Shown one piece after another: positions 63,205 through 64,000 of a DNA stretch of 64,000 bases. The DNA is taken from contig NC_014472.1 of the NCBI RefSeq assembly GCF_000153165.2, positions 3,592,001 to 3,656,000 of the forward strand, read 5' to 3'. The DNA is from Maribacter sp. HTCC2170. Lineage in GTDB: Bacteria > Bacteroidota > Bacteroidia > Flavobacteriales > Flavobacteriaceae. The translations under genes and the position numbers were made by a program. The first letter of the stretch is position 1; each line of letters opens with the position of its first letter. The notes under the pieces were generated by a model. The model saw only the letters and a program-made list of their open reading frames with translations, was not told the origin of the DNA and did not search any database.

Positions 63205-63923
63205 GCGTCTTGAGCTCTTTTTAAATCTTCAGGGGTATCAATTTCAATTCCGCTAACAACAGTTTCTACCATTTTAATTTTCTTGCCATACTCCAAATAC
63301 CTGATAGCTTCAATTTTTTCTTTGGCCTCTAAAGGCAACATAGGCAATCGCTGAAAATCCATCAGAGCACGTTTTCTAAAAGCATAAATACCTTTGTGCT
63401 TGTAATAAATATTCTCTATATCCTCATCTCTCGGATAAGGAATTGGAGATCTTGAAAAATAGAGTGCGAAATTACGATTATCAACAATAACCTTTACAGT
63501 ATTAGGGTTGTTTATTTCCTCCCAATCATTAATCCTTACCATAAGTGAAGCTAAGTCTATCTCCTCGGTATGATCTTCTTTAAAAACCTTAAGAACACTT
63601 GCCAAACTTTCGCGATCGGTAAAAGGTTCATCACCTTGTACGTTCACAATAATGTCAACATTCATATTCATAACAGCCTCAGCAATACGGTCACTACCGC
63701 AGTCATGCTCTTTAATGCTCATAATGGCGTTACCACCAGCCTCTACAATTGTCTCATATATGATATCACTATCGGTAACCACATAAACCTCATGAAATAA
63801 TCTTGTACTGACAGCAGCCTCATAGGTTCTAAGAATTACCGGTTTTCCAGAAAGGTCCTGCATTAATTTTGCTGGAAATCTGGAAGCCGCATAACGGGCA
63901 GGAATCATGGCAATAATCTTCAC
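63195..63923 (-). CDS. kdsB: 3-deoxy-manno-octulosonate cytidylyltransferase (CMP-Kdo synthetase)
   Basis: 242 aa. Signature [15 protein letters not shown] at the N-terminus, [12 protein letters not shown] and VNVQGDEPF. Activates Kdo, or 8-amino-Kdo, to CMP-Kdo for lipid A-core synthesis. First of the three genes kdsB-HAD-kdnB, each with an overlap or short gap. Confidence 0.94.
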   Translation of the reverse strand: MKIIAMIPARYAASRFPAKLMQDLSGKPVILRTYEAAVSTRLFHEVYVVTDSDIIYETIVEAGGNAIMSIKEHDCGSDRIAEAVMNMNVDIIVNVQGDEPFTDRESLASVLKVFKEDHTEEIDLASLMVRINDWEEINNPNTVKVIVDNRNFALYFSRSPIPYPRDEDIENIYYKHKGIYAFRKRALMDFQRLPMLPLEAKEKIEAIRYLEYGKKIKMVETVVSGIEIDTPEDLKRAQDAWK

Positions 63924-63946
63924 TTATTTCTCTTTTGATTGATTAA

Positions 63947-64000
63947 TTACTTTTCGCCTTTGGTCTTAATCTTCGATATATCATAAATACGAATACCAAA
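63947..64000 (-). CDS. C-terminal fragment of an upstream minus-strand gene
   Basis: Open to the window edge; encodes FGIRIYDISKIKTKGEK then TAA, 23 bp before kdsB. Same strand and close spacing suggest it belongs to the same operon. Too short to identify. Confidence 0.4.
   Translation of the reverse strand, partial: FGIRIYDISKIKTKGEK

Overview
The window is AT-rich chromosomal DNA of a member of the Bacteroidetes, most likely a marine Flavobacteriaceae species (inference). Supporting signs are promoters with a TAnnTTTG -7 box, near absence of Shine-Dalgarno sequences, a PorP/SprF-type protein of the type IX secretion system, TonB-dependent and FadL-type outer-membrane proteins, and lipoprotein signals with Cys followed by Lys or Ser. 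There are no insertion sequences, prophage genes or CRISPR arrays.

Region 1 (1-27.3 kb) is the special part. It opens with a minus-strand operon for partial denitrification, norC-norB-nirK-nirV-SCO, divergent from a copper-type TonB receptor operon and followed by a FadL-type porin. Next comes a sulfur oxidation block: a sulfide:quinone oxidoreductase-like protein, a TusE/DsrC-like carrier, DsrE2, a two-gene sulfite dehydrogenase, and a minus-strand operon with a CstB-like persulfide dioxygenase-rhodanese, a rhodanese, an HMA protein and a cytochrome c. A Cys-rich Crp/Fnr regulator follows. Reading across the promoters, two related N4-spaced Crp/Fnr-type operators recur: ATGACA-AA-TGTCAT (norC/copper receptor, fadL, sqr) and TGTAAC-N4-GTTACA (sqr, sulfite dehydrogenase, cstB, an orphan membrane protein). 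In six of seven promoters the dyad centre lies exactly 29.5 bp from the first base of the -7 box. This suggests a co-regulated NO/sulfide respiratory module: sulfide to persulfide to sulfite to sulfate, with electrons entering a chain that can end in nitrite and NO reduction. A kinase-M23-aminotransferase fusion, a GH2 beta-galactosidase and a class V aminotransferase lie between the regulator and the orphan membrane protein.

Region 2 (27.4-39.3 kb) carries a pseudo-receiver LuxR regulator, a PorP/SprF-SPOR protein with a PD40 partner, a dienelactone hydrolase, and a 2-keto-3-deoxygluconate locus (sugar isomerase-like, eda, kdgK, divergent LacI regulator with two identical palindromic operators), then a sorbosone-dehydrogenase-like cytochrome c lipoprotein.

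Region 3 (39.4-64 kb) is mostly housekeeping: tRNA-Pro and tRNA-Ser, a PgpH-like HD phosphohydrolase, thiolase, an NlpC/P60 protein lacking its catalytic Cys, a TPR protein, gyrA, clpC, nnr, thrABC with a Thr-rich leader peptide, gcvT, an epimerase, a pterin dehydratase, yebC, an acyltransferase, and a kdnB-HAD-kdsB cluster that points to 8-amino-Kdo in the lipid A-core. The copy number and function of the operators are inferred from sequence only.
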